Part shown: positions 34,130 to 46,098 of the stretch, one piece after another
How positions within the stretch are numbered: position 1 is the stretch's first letter
Layout of the letters: each line of letters begins with the position of its first letter
Assembly: GCF_028476545.1 (NCBI RefSeq)
Contig: NW_026731616.1
Span: 649,001-713,000 of the forward strand
Direction of reading: 5' to 3'
DNA from: Physella acuta
Taxonomy: Eukaryota > Mollusca > Gastropoda > Physidae
DNA: 64,000 nucleotides
Program-made: the position numbers and the translations under genes
Notes under the pieces: generated by a model
The model's database searches: none
Seen by the model: the letters and a program-made list of their open reading frames with translations, nothing else
What the model was told of the DNA's origin: nothing

Positions 34130-34961
34130 GAATGCCTCGGGCCGATTGTCCAAACATGGTCTTCTGTTTGATTGACCCTTGCACTGTCTCATCCTGCAAC
34201 ATTGCTGGTGTTGTCTGCCAGTAATTAACATATTTCATTTTTTTAATTGACACACTCAATTAATTACTGCTTAAAATATACATATTATTGTATATTTGTT
34301 TCAAGTTTCAAACTTTACGAGTGATAATACGTTTTCATACATATCTAGTAAACGTCGACTAGTTGAGCAAAGACGACTATCTTTACAGATTCGATGACTC
34401 GTGGGGGCATCGGGGCAGTTGCAGTAGAGCTAACATGTTTCTGAGATATCAGCATCTAGATGACATTGACCTGTCCAAAATACGCCCCGTTGCCCTACCC
34501 TGGTGGGAATTACTTGTTAAACACGCCCTAGACCTAGATTAGTTTACGTCAGGTACACATTCGAACTGAATAAGTTCTGGTTCTTTACACGCGTTTTAAA
34601 CTCAAATACTTGAACGATTGGTAGCGGGCTCTAACAATCAACCTCTCCTCTCTGTTCCATGTTTATATCTGAGTTGACTATGCGAAATCGGTTTCCATAG
34701 TAACAGATGCAAAACTTTATTCACGAATTAACATTTTGAAAAATTTAAGAAGATTTTTTTGTCAAGTGCTGTTTTAACTATGTTGTGGACACACCTAGTA
34801 GACTTTAATTAATTAGGATTTCAATTTAAAACAACAACTAATTATTATTGTCATCTGACTAATTGATCTTATGGAAATCTTGCAGTGCCAACTACTGTGT
34901 TAGTTGTTCTGCTAGTTGGTTTGTCGGCACTACTGAAGTCACACCGTTCTGCTGGGCATAA
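34130..34961 (+). CDS. Unit 5: eight-cysteine secreted module, two exons
   Basis: Exon 2-type exon at 34,130-34,220 follows 'tgtttctactgaacttccag'. In phase 1 it reads GMPRADCPNMVFC then LIDPCTVSSCNIAGVVC, ending CA|GTAATT in phase 2. The terminal exon at 34,886-34,961 follows 'tggaaatcttgcag' and reads HANYCVSCSASWFV then GTTEVTPFCWA and TAA. AATAAA at 34,971 follows only 10 bp after the stop. The joined domain has eight Cys spaced 5-4-4-6-4-2-14. The order F-C-x-x-DPC...C...C-x-x-x-Y-C-x-x-C...E-V-T-x-x-C resembles, from memory, small extracellular Cys-rich modules of invertebrate secreted proteins; I cannot name a family with certainty. Intron phases match units 1-3, suggesting shared gene architecture. 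The signal exon is not visible upstream. Both splice sites and the frame are intact. Confidence 0.55.
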
Positions 34962-35084
34962 AAAGAATGCAATAAAAGAATATCGTAACACACGTCTATG
35001 CTCGTTCGTTGATTGTATGGTTGTTTTGTAAGTCGTTCATACATTGGCGACGTCAAGGTGTGTGAATCAACCAATAAAATATTG

Positions 35085-35180
35085 AGATGAAAAAATGTTA
35101 GTGGCTCTTTTAAAACAGGGACATTTTGAAAATTGTAACTTTTGGCTCTTCTGTTCCAAAAGGTTGCCGACCTCTGCCAT
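35085..35180. mobile_element. hAT terminus fragment
   Basis: 'gttagtggctcttttaaaac', 'aacttttggctcttctgttc' and 'ggttgccgacctctg' match the left end of other hAT copies. The rest is absent. Confidence 0.6.
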
Positions 35181-35440
35181 AGACAGTCATCCCTAAAAAG
35201 GTTTAAAGTCAATGTTGTTCATGAAAAGGTTGTGGCCATTGGTTTGCATTAAGCTGCTAGGGTCGTAACATTAACAGCTCCTATCAACAGCTTTCGCCAT
35301 AGGAATCAAATAAGGAGGTGTAACCCCACTGTTGAAGTTTAGATTTGCATGCTTTGCATATTTTTTCAAAATATTTAATAAATGTTGACATATTTACTCG
35401 ATGTGAAGAGAAACCTTAAAGGGCTGCGTCTCTATATGTG

Positions 35441-36494
35441 ACTCCACTTTTCAATGTGCTTCCTTGTTTTCTAAAACTGAGTTATTTAAATGTAAACAAT
35501 ACCTGTGCTTGGATCATATTTATAGGGGCAAGGGTTTACCTAATCTACAACCCAGCTCGCCATGGGGCGTGCTGTATGAAAGCCATGAGTGTAAGTTAAT
35601 CACTCACCGTGATATCACCGTTAATCACTCAACGCCTAAGTGTCGGAGACGGAAAGTGGCGCTCTTGTGAACCCGATTGCAAAACCGCAGGAGCGCCAAG
35701 TACAGCCCCTAGCACGGTTTAATCATCGTGTGTCGTGTGCCGCATTAACAATATTGTAGGGTGCTCCTTTAAACTAACGTAGACACGTAGGGCTCGAGGG
35801 ATAGCGCCAAATTGCACCCTGCAAAGACGACGGAGGATGCGCCTGATTCGATTTAGTGAGCGGCTATAGCAACCCATTGTATCGAAAATAAACGTAGGCG
35901 CCATGGTGCTCACGGGTAAGCCGGAGCGGCAAATGCACCGGAGGGTGCGCCTGATTAAATTAAGTCAACCATTATTGTGGCCCATCGTGTTTTTAGTGTA
36001 TAGCTTTAAAAAAAAAAACGAACGTAGTTCGTAGGCTCTTCGGGTCGCGCAATCGACGAAGTGCTGGCGGCTGCGCTTGTTGCAGTTTTGGCGCTGAATG
36101 CAGTATCACTCTTTGCCCGCTAAGTAGGACGCCAGATTAAAGGGCGCCAAGTGCTAAATACCTGCTCTGGAACTCTGGGCGCCAAACCATGTATCATCCT
36201 CCCGGGCCCTGCCCATAAGAAATTTGTTCGCAGAAATGTACTCTGGATTATCCTCATTTATTCTCAAAAGTTCCATGACGATCGGATGAACGGTGTCAAT
36301 CCGCAATCGACTTTTATTTTTATGAACCGAATCGCGCCCTGTCGGGGCGCCACCCCTGCTAATTTGACATTTTTTTTGCAGATACTTCCCCAGGAGTATT
36401 CTCAACAACTTTTCAAAGTTTCATGGCGATCAGATGAAAGGTGTAGTAATGTATAAAAGACAATCAGACACACACACACACCTACATACACACA

Positions 36495-36497
<3 letters not shown>
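35441..36497 (-). mobile_element. Helitron-family copy, left arm
   Basis: Shares 'gagttatttaaatgtaaaca' and 'ccctgtcggggcgccacccc' with the Helitron at 26,401-27,473 in the same orientation. It is cut at the palindrome edge, so its CTAG end is missing. Mirror: about 50,004-51,058. Frames that look conserved between arms are identical only because the arms are. Confidence 0.55.
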
Positions 36498-36568
<71 letters not shown>

Positions 36569-36581
36569 CTTAATCAAAGAT

Positions 36582-36690
36582 CATAATATTGAAGTTAAAA
36601 TGTTAGTGGCTCTTTAAAAGGTGGGAGATGTTGTAAAAATGTGACTTTTGGCTCTTCTGTCTCAAAAGGTTTCCGGCCCCTGGTCTAAAA
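36582..36690. mobile_element. hAT terminus fragment, left arm
   Basis: 'ttagtggctctttaaaaggt', then 'cttttggctcttctgtctc' and 'ggtttccggcccctgg'. Mirror at 49,803-49,915. Confidence 0.55.
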
Positions 36691-37270
36691 CCAACAAATC
36701 GGTATCTATCTTAAATTGTGTCCCTCAAAATAGGGGAGCCAAAAATATTGAAAAACTACAACAACACGAAACATAATAGATTTGAATGATTTTAACTTGT
36801 TTTAATAGGACTAACAATAATGCTATAGTTTTTAATACATTGTTTTTTAGTAATGATCAATGTAGTAATAATATTTTGATACATTTTGATAATTTTCATA
36901 AATGTTAAATTTAACATTTTGTATAACTAATTACGCGTTTTATTATATAATATTGCACTTCTATGCTATTTTTTAATTGTTATTTTAGCGATTCGATTCC
37001 AAGTTACATCCCTTGATTAGTTTACAAAAGGGAGATAATCCATATGACATTCATCCTCCACAAAGTAACCTCGTTTTTTATTGTAAAATCTACGTTTGAT
37101 AATCCTTTTAAAATATATTTAGGGTCATGTTATAAAGTACAATTTTAAATTCAAATTTTACACGTGTGCAAGAAGGTAGATCTTTTTTGTTGTTTAATAA
37201 TTAAATGCTGTTTATAACATGCTATTTATAGGCAATTGAATTCATACATTTTATATGTAATTTTATAATG
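36691..37270. repeat. R1 copy, left arm
   Basis: Hairpin 'ccctcaaaataggggagcc', then the R1 body with 'aagttacatcccttgattag'. Mirror 49,215-49,800. Confidence 0.6.
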
Positions 37271-37513
37271 TATTGTTTAGTTTTTTAAGTGAAAGCATTT
37301 TGATGTTAAATTCAACAAGTGGGCGGTCACATAGACCCGAACCCCACACCCCCACCCCCCAGTCGACGCGCGTCCTCAAAGGTCGATTTTTCTCTGACGA
37401 CACCCCCCCTCCCCTCCCCCCATCTTCCACCCCCACTCGTGTGGATATCATAGTTGCTTCTTAAATTTTTTATCATGGTATTCTACACATTTAAGTTCTG
37501 CTTGATTAATCGA

Positions 37514-37625
37514 TATATTTCAGACTTTCAGTGATGTCTTCAGTGCCTCGGCTTTATTCCATTAAAGTAAATAACAAGATGTACGCACATCTGATTTATA
37601 TGGTAATAAAGAATTTCCAGTTTTG
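37514..37625 (+). pseudogene. Possible terminal exon / 3' UTR relic of the peptide family
   Basis: A good acceptor ('cgatatatttcag') is followed by sequence whose later part, 'ttaaagtaaataacaagatg' and 'tttatatggtaataaagaat', parallels the unit 1 and 2 3' UTR including AATAAA. No Cys-coding frame is preserved. Mirror at about 48,857-48,970. Confidence 0.3.
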
Positions 37626-37669
37626 CTTAAAAAGTAATGTAGGCAAAATTATTCACAATGTAAATATTT

Positions 37670-38806
37670 GTGGGTGGGTGGGGGGTGCGTACCGCACCGG
37701 ATGACACCATTTAGGGGGGTGACACCAAGGCAAAAAAATAGCACAATATATAGAGAAAAATGATAATTTCACTTAATTAAGTGATTAATTCGATTGTAAA
37801 AAAGTCCCCGACAAAGGTGATTGGGAGGGGTGGGGGGGGGGGGGGTGCAAACCGAAAGTTTGATGGGGAGTGTAAATCAAAAGTTTGAGGGGGATTCGTG
37901 CAAAAGTTAAAGTTTGAGGGGGCGGGGATGGAGGGGTGTAAATAGAAAATTGAAAGTTCGTCCCCGGCGCCGGGAAGTGTCGCTACGACTCTGAAGGGGT
38001 GACACCATTAAGTGCCGCACCGGATGACACCCGACCTCGCTACGTAACTGACCTAGATAATGATGATACAACTATATAAAACGAATCTTTAGCATTTTGT
38101 TTAAAGTTGAACGATGATGAGTGTCTAGGGTTGCCAAACCATTGTACATGCATCACTTAATGATTGCTCAATCGTGCTGATCAATCGCAATAGATCCTTA
38201 CTTAAAAGATTTTCAATCAGAGCTGTGATGCTACTGCTCTTCTTTTACTATAGTAACAAAATTTGTAGGCCTATCTCACATTTTTTTAGTTTAATATGCT
38301 AGTAAGCGATTCATCTAATAGTCTAAGATAAAGTAATTTGATAAGAACGTGTAATTCGGCAATGAATTATCACCAATTTGTTAATCTATTTAAGAAAAAA
38401 ATGTATTACATGGGAGATAACTGTTAAACGAAATTTAAAAAAAAATCTTTTATCAAACTAAGACAAGCAAAACAACATATAACGATAAAAAAATGTTTTA
38501 AATAATACAGTACATTAAACGTAAAAAATAAGTATGTAATATTTTAAAAAATTATAAACTTAACTTATTGACTACTTAAGAATGGATGTTAATTAAAAGT
38601 ATAAACACTTTAAACTTATTTAATGAATGATTTATACAATTAAGAATTATATAATTTTGATCTTTGCCGCTATCATGTAATACACAAATGAATTTTGGCT
38701 CCCTATATTTATGGGACATAATTTTTAAAACAATGTGACGGCTTTAACCTGAGTCTCATCTTCGAGTCCCGGGTACCTCGGAACCCCTCGTATCTAGCCC
38801 GCTATA
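37670..38806 (-). repeat. R1 + GTAGCGA MITE block, duplicate of 30,230-31,365
   Basis: Nearly the same sequence as 30,230-31,365 in direct orientation, with small indels. Mirror at 47,680-48,815. Confidence 0.8.
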
Positions 38807-38807
38807 A

Positions 38808-38915
38808 CAGGGGTCGGCAACCCTTTGAGACGGAAGAGCCAAAAGTCGCAATTTATAAAATTTCCCAGTTTTTAAAGAGCCGCCATTTTATTTCAATATT
38901 ATGATATTTTATTAG

Positions 38916-38988
<73 letters not shown>

Positions 38989-40383
38989 CCTATATATAGT
39001 TTAAAATAAATAGCTTTTAATATGAAATAATATTTATTTATATAAAAACATACACATGATTAGCACAAAACATATTTAAGTATTTTAACCAGCTCTGCTA
39101 GAATAATAAAATCAGTAATCAAATTATATAACAATAATTATTGAATAATATTTACAATTATAGTTTGACCTTGCAAGCTTTTTGAAAGTTTTTTTAAATC
39201 CTGGCTCATATCTTGTTTTCAGTTTCAAGCACGCCTTAAGATTTTTTTTATGTGTTAGTTTGCTTCAGTGTTTCTTCCAGACTTTTTGTCCGAAGAGGGG
39301 GGGGGGAGCACTTAAAATTTTCGCGGGGGACGGACTAAAATTTCCGAGGGGGCGGACACTGTTAAAAGTATATATTTTCTACATAAAGTCCATTTCGTAC
39401 GGGGAGGGGGGTAGACTCTTCGGGGGGGGGGGGCGTAGCTCCTCCCAAGAAATGCCCGGAAGAAACACTGGTTGGCTTCTTACTTTTTATTTTATTCATG
39501 CAAGAAAACGCCTGCTCGCATAAATATAGTGACCCTAAGATCGTCAGCACTCAAAATGCTAACGTCTTTACCTCATTGTAGTATCTTGGCCCGGGAGAAT
39601 ATTCCATGCGTCACATAATAGTGCCTCAACTCGAGGCATTTATTTTAGAGCTGTCCAGTTGTGCAGCGAAACGTGCATGTTTTTCTGGACCTCCAAATTT
39701 TCTAACTTTCTCCTGAGTTCCGTGAAATGTTTGGTTTTCAAATCCAGCCATTTTATTTGAAGCGAACCAGCATCCATTCCAATGGGCTCAATGTTGATCG
39801 CATTTGTTTTTGTGTTAAGACGATCTACTATGTACGTCAAAGTACTTGCATTTGTTTCGAATTGCTCAAATCACTCAGGAATCTATCATTCATTTTGTTT
39901 ATTGTAATGCCTAAGCAATTCATGTTTAAAGTAGCATGGTATTTTTTTTTTTAATTTATCAAAATTAAGTAATGTATCGCTCTCTGTGATTTCAACAAAA
40001 AAAGTTTTTTTTCGAAACAATCAACTTTTTCAAGCAACTCACAGGCTGGGTTTTCCTGTCCTTGCAGTTTTACATTTAGCTCTTTTAGTTTCTTTGTAAT
40101 ATCCACCATGAAGTTGAATATTTCGATTCGGGATGGACAATTTAATAGGAAGTAAATAGTGCCCTACATTAAAATAGGAAGTAACGAAATATTCAAACAG
40201 AATGGCGAGTGTTTATTGTTTATATTTATTAGTATATCGTTCATCACCGAATGTTGCAGAACAATATTTTTAAGAGTTTCGAAAATAAAATAATTATTAA
40301 TATTTGTGCATGGAGCAGAAGAGCCGCATCCTGACATCAAAAGAGCCGCATGCGGCTCGCGGGCCGCTGGTTGCCGACCCCTG
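38808..40383 (-). pseudogene. hAT (Charlie-like) transposon copy b
   Basis: Left-arm mirror of copy c (46,099-47,678), described there. Includes the nested MITE at 39,264-39,470 and an (AT)n tract at 38,919-38,986. Confidence 0.8.
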
Positions 40384-40399
40384 CACTAGACGACAACAG

Positions 40400-42310
40400 C
40401 CAAGTAAAAAATAATACGATACTTTAACACCGCAGAACTCGATACTTCATAACAAGTTTGCCGTCAGTCGATGTTGATGGAATTTGATATCAACGTTTGA
40501 TTAGGCAACGCATTATCGTCCGTTTAATAATAAATAAAGGAATATTTTATTCAAGGGATGCAACTTACATACAAAACGCTCTTAAAAGTAAGCAAAACAA
40601 AATCAATAAAACACCCAACATAACGATATAAATTTCATTTTTCATTACATATACATTTATATATTTGTGTTTTATATGAAGTCATGTCAAAAACACAATT
40701 TTTTTTTTGTGACTTCTTAAAAACATAAGATTATTAAAAGTATGAATACAGTAGCTTAATTATAATATTTCGTCTGCCAATTAAGATTTTTAATTACTTA
40801 CTAAATATGATCCCTTCATACCATTTTTACTTTCTCGTATATACGAAGTATAGAGAAAGTCTTGTAATCGTGCAAAAAAAAAAAAATCGAGATTTTTGCA
40901 AATCTCGACGTTTTTTATCTCACTGATACGGAAAAACATAATTTTGCAATCTTGTCCGTATGTCTGTGTGTTCTTGTGTGTGTGTGTCTGTGTGTGTGTG
41001 TGTCCGTGTGTAAACACGATAACTTGAGTACCGTTACAGCTAGGTTGATGAAATTTCATATACAAGTATTATATCAAAATCGTAGATCCGTATCAACTTT
41101 TGAGCGATTTCGGATAACCGGAAGTGGTACTTTTTCTACTTTGAATTTTTCAAAAGCCTATAACTTGAGTACTATTTCAGATAGATAAATGAAATTTCAC
41201 ATGTCAGTAAAAGATCTAATTCTCTACCTTCTGTTAAATTTTGAGTAATTTCCGTTGACCGGAAGTAGTACTTTACGCTACTTCCGATTTCTCAAAAAAC
41301 TAATGTAAATTTATAAAGTACTAATACTATTGCGCACTATTATACACACCTTTATTAGGCGTTCGCTTAGTGCGCAATTGTTTTTTTACTGAGATTCTAT
41401 TCTATTTTTAAAAGTTTCAGTATTTAAAATGGATTAAAGATCATAACTATATCCCCAGTTACCATCCCCTGTTGTTTTATATAAGAATATTCGAGAAAGT
41501 TTAGGGGAGATCACTACCGGTTTATTTTTACCGTATTTCTGGATCCCTAAAATATAGGGATAAATAAAGTAATGTCCGCCCGACACAAACAGAGATACAA
41601 AGCCCATTTAAACCCAGGTTTCTTTGAATAGATTACTGTTGAAGTCGCTATGATATGATAAATTGGCACCTAGGAAATCAAAGTCCATCTAGTGACAAGT
41701 CTTACCTGATGGTGTATGCCTGTTAATATAAAATATCAAAACATACAACGACTCCTAATTTATTCATTTTGTTTTTATTTGGAGAATGCTAATAAAAACG
41801 TATACAACACATATTTCATATTTGTATAGATAGATGATGATGTGTGTCGAGGGTAGCCAAAACATTGCCCATGGATCTGTCAGTGACTGTTTAGTCATAT
41901 ATACCAATCGCGATCGATCATTGCATTAAAGACTTTGAATCCAAACTGTTATGCTACTGTTTTTCTTTTTATTACACGTTTGGTTAATAACTTGAGGGTA
42001 CCTACATATAGGCCATATATCTAAGTTAAATATTTTTTAATACACCTATAGAATTAGGATATTATTATCTCCCGTTTAAAAGATTAAATCAAACCAAAAA
42101 TTGAAAATGCGATAGATCTAGTAGAGTAAAAGCTATCATCAAATACAATAGTAATGAATAGATATATTATGAAAACAATTATTAATGTCATAAATAGATT
42201 ATGCTTGATTTAAGTAACATAAGTGTTGATAAAAGTGTATAATGAACGTTGATGTAGCTATAGATACTGTCTTCTCAAAAATATCAATTAATTAGGCACG
42301 TGATTAATGA
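40400..42310 (-). repeat. R1-like segment shared with 58,540-59,830
   Basis: Landmarks 'accgcagaactcgatacttc', 'tatttctggatccctaaaat' and 'cttacctgatggtgtatgc' occur in the same order at 58.5-59.8 kb. Mirror at 44,170-46,082. Confidence 0.6.
40837..41400. repeat. Hairpin-ended repeat, left arm
   Basis: Starts with the hairpin 'actttctcgtatatacgaag' then 'tatagagaaagt'. It continues with a GT-rich stretch and paired 'ccggaagtggtac', 'ccggaagtagtac' motifs. Probably an unclassified mobile repeat. Mirror at 45,082-45,645. Confidence 0.4.
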
Positions 42311-42349
42311 CGTGAGTAATTAGCGACCTTGTGTTATGATGTTGTGAAT

Positions 42350-42840
42350 ACATATAGCCAGTACAATGCGGCCGTTATACAGTTGTCAATACAATACAGC
42401 TAGTACCATACGACCGTTATACAGCTGTCAATACAATATGGTAAGTACAATACGTCCGATATCCAATAGCCTATACAATACGGCCGTACTATGTAACAGT
42501 TATACAGTTGTTAATACATTATGGATATATCAATTGGGTGGTTATACACCGAACAACACCAGTGCGTCTTCGAGACTTTTCTCGGGGGAGGGGGGGGGGC
42601 ACTTGAAATTTTCGGGGGGGGGGGATTTAAAGTTTCCGGGGAAGTGGGGCGGACACAGGTTAAAGTATAGATTGTCTATATACATTTTATTCCGATGTGG
42701 CCAGATCAATTTGGCCGTTATACAGTACCTAATAAAATATAGCCAGAACAATACGGTGTTACACATCAGGCAATGCAATGTGGCCAAATCAATGTGGCCA
42801 TTAGTTAAGGGCCAAGCTAATTGAAAAAAGCCCACCACGA
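42350..42840 (+). repeat. 22/44-bp satellite block upstream of unit 6
   Basis: Matches 3,540-4,130 closely, including the embedded G-run MITE fragment at 42,560-42,670. Mirror at 43,642-44,132. The 152-codon frame is repeat-derived. Confidence 0.8.
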
Positions 42841-42845
42841 TGCGG

Positions 42846-42870
42846 CCAATAAAATTTCCCTTGTATAAAA
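42846..42870 (+). promoter_or_regulatory. CCAAT and TATA-like boxes upstream of unit 6
   Basis: CCAAT at 42,846-42,850 and TATAAAA at 42,864-42,870, about 165 bp before the unit 6 ATG. The spacing leaves room for a short 5' UTR. Plausible, not proven. Confidence 0.3.
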
Positions 42871-43031
42871 CAGCCAGTAGGCGTACACCGTCTAATCCTA
42901 AAATTTCTGTTTAATCAATTTTAATTAAAATACTGATTACTCGCCCCACGGCGTTAACCACACCGCCATTTGAGAAGAAATCAGACAAGACACGACTACA
43001 CTTTACTAGAACAATCAACAGGTCCAACAAG

Positions 43032-43095
43032 ATGAAAACTGTTGTTGTGGTCATCACAGTTTTGGTCATTATGGCCTTTCTTCTGTTTGATCAAG
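43032..43095 (+). CDS. Unit 6: intact signal-peptide exon (left arm)
   Basis: ATGAAAAC... encodes MKTVVVVITVLVIMAFLLFD then Q, ending AAG|GTAAGT in phase 1. It has the form of a cleavable signal peptide: Lys at position 2, 17 hydrophobic residues, then D-Q. It is nearly identical to the unit 1 exon around the hydrophobic core and clearly related to unit 3 (MKTTVVVIV...). The palindrome axis lies only about 146 bp downstream, so no second exon follows on this strand; splicing would have to cross the mirror arm. The peptide it once exported is therefore unknown, and the exon may be orphaned by the inversion. Confidence 0.6.
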
Positions 43096-43179
43096 GTAAG
43101 TGTTAGTAATTTTACAAGGGGCGTTCAGTATGTCTAGTTGAAAAATTTACTGCACGAAAAAGCTTGTTATTTTAATAAT

Positions 43180-43299
<120 letters not shown>

Positions 43300-43386
43300 C
43301 ATATTATTAAAATAACAAGCTTTTTCGTGCAGTAAATTTTTCAACTAGACATACTGAACGCCCCTTGTAAAATTACTAACACTTAC

Positions 43387-43450
43387 CTTGATCAAACAGA
43401 AGAAAGGCCATAATGACCAAAACTGTGATGACCACAACAACAGTTTTCAT
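43387..43450 (-). CDS. Unit 6 mirror: signal-peptide exon (right arm)
   Basis: Exact reverse-complement copy of 43,032-43,095, so the two exons point toward each other across the axis. Same signal sequence and donor. If the palindrome is artefactual, only one of the two exists. Confidence 0.55.
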
Positions 43451-46098
43451 CTTGTTGGACCTGTTGATTGTTCTAGTAAAGTGTAGTCGTGTCTTGTCTG
43501 ATTTCTTCTCAAATGGCGGTGTGGTTAACGCCGTGGGGCGAGTAATCAGTATTTTAATTAAAATTGATTAAACAGAAATTTTAGGATTAGACGGTGTACG
43601 CCTACTGGCTGTTTTATACAAGGGAAATTTTATTGGCCGCATCGTGGTGGGCTTTTTTCAATTAGCTTGGCCCTTAACTAATGGCCACATTGATTTGGCC
43701 ACATTGCATTGCCTGATGTGTAACACCGTATTGTTCTGGCTATATTTTATTAGGTACTGTATAACGGCCAAATTGATCTGGCCACATCGGAATAAAATGT
43801 ATATAGACAATCTATACTTTAACCTGTGTCCGCCCCACTTCCCCGGAAACTTTAAATCCCCCCCCCCCGAAAATTTCAAGTGCCCCCCCCCCCTCCCCCG
43901 AGAAAAGTCTCGAAGACGCACTGGTGTTGTTCGGTGTATAACCACCCAATTGATATATCCATAATGTATTAACAACTGTATAACTGTTACATAGTACGGC
44001 CGTATTGTATAGGCTATTGGATATCGGACGTATTGTACTTACCATATTGTATTGACAGCTGTATAACGGTCGTATGGTACTAGCTGTATTGTATTGACAA
44101 CTGTATAACGGCCGCATTGTACTGGCTATATGTATTCACAACATCATAACACAAGGTCGCTAATTACTCACGTCATTAATCACGTGCCTAATTAATTGAT
44201 ATTTTTGAGAAGACAGTATCTATAGCTACATCAACGTTCATTATACACTTTTATCAACACTTATGTTACTTAAATCAAGCATAATCTATTTATGACATTA
44301 ATAATTGTTTTCATAATATATCTATTCATTACTATTGTATTTGATGATAGCTTTTACTCTACTAGATCTATCGCATTTTCAATTTTTGGTTTGATTTAAT
44401 CTTTTAAACGGGAGATAATAATATCCTAATTCTATAGGTGTATTAAAAAATATTTAACTTAGATATATGGCCTATATGTAGGTACCCTCAAGTTATTAAC
44501 CAAACGTGTAATAAAAAGAAAAACAGTAGCATAACAGTTTGGATTCAAAGTCTTTAATGCAATGATCGATCGCGATTGGTATATATGACTAAACAGTCAC
44601 TGACAGATCCATGGGCAATGTTTTGGCTACCCTCGACACACATCATCATCTATCTATACAAATATGAAATATGTGTTGTATACGTTTTTATTAGCATTCT
44701 CCAAATAAAAACAAAATGAATAAATTAGGAGTCGTTGTATGTTTTGATATTTTATATTAACAGGCATACACCATCAGGTAAGACTTGTCACTAGATGGAC
44801 TTTGATTTCCTAGGTGCCAATTTATCATATCATAGCGACTTCAACAGTAATCTATTCAAAGAAACCTGGGTTTAAATGGGCTTTGTATCTCTGTTTGTGT
44901 CGGGCGGACATTACTTTATTTATCCCTATATTTTAGGGATCCAGAAATACGGTAAAAATAAACCGGTAGTGATCTCCCCTAAACTTTCTCGAATATTCTT
45001 ATATAAAACAACAGGGGATGGTAACTGGGGATATAGTTATGATCTTTAATCCATTTTAAATACTGAAACTTTTAAAAATAGAATAGAATCTCAGTAAAAA
45101 ACAATTGCGCACTAAGCGAACGCCTAATAAAGGTGTGTATAATAGTGCGCAATAGTATTAGTACTTTATAAATTTACATTAGTTTTTTGAGAAATCGGAA
45201 GTAGCGTAAAGTACTACTTCCGGTCAACGGAAATTACTCAAAATTTAACAGAAGGTAGAGAATTAGATCTTTTACTGACATGTGAAATTTCATTTATCTA
45301 TCTGAAATAGTACTCAAGTTATAGGCTTTTGAAAAATTCAAAGTAGAAAAAGTACCACTTCCGGTTATCCGAAATCGCTCAAAAGTTGATACGGATCTAC
45401 GATTTTGATATAATACTTGTATATGAAATTTCATCAACCTAGCTGTAACGGTACTCAAGTTATCGTGTTTACACACGGACACACACACACACAGACACAC
45501 ACACACAAGAACACACAGACATACGGACAAGATTGCAAAATCATGTTTTTCCGTATCAGTGAGATAAAAAACGTCGAGATTTGCAAAAATCTCGATTTTT
45601 TTTTTTTTGCACGATTACAAGACTTTCTCTATACTTCGTATATACGAGAAAGTAAAAATGGTATGAAGGGATCATATTTAGTAAGTAATTAAAAATCTTA
45701 ATTGGCAGACGAAATATTATAATTAAGCTACTGTATTCATACTTTTAATAATCTTATGTTTTTAAGAAGTCACAAAAAAAAAATTGTGTTTTTGACATGA
45801 CTTCATATAAAACACAAATATATAAATGTATATGTAATGAAAAATGAAATTTATATCGTTATGTTGGGTGTTTTATTGATTTTGTTTTGCTTACTTTTAA
45901 GAGCGTTTTGTATGTAAGTTGCATCCCTTGAATAAAATATTCCTTTATTTATTATTAAACGGACGATAATGCGTTGCCTAATCAAACGTTGATATCAAAT
46001 TCCATCAACATCGACTGACGGCAAACTTGTTATGAAGTATCGAGTTCTGCGGTGTTAAAGTATCGTATTATTTTTTACTTGGCTGTTGTCGTCTAGTG

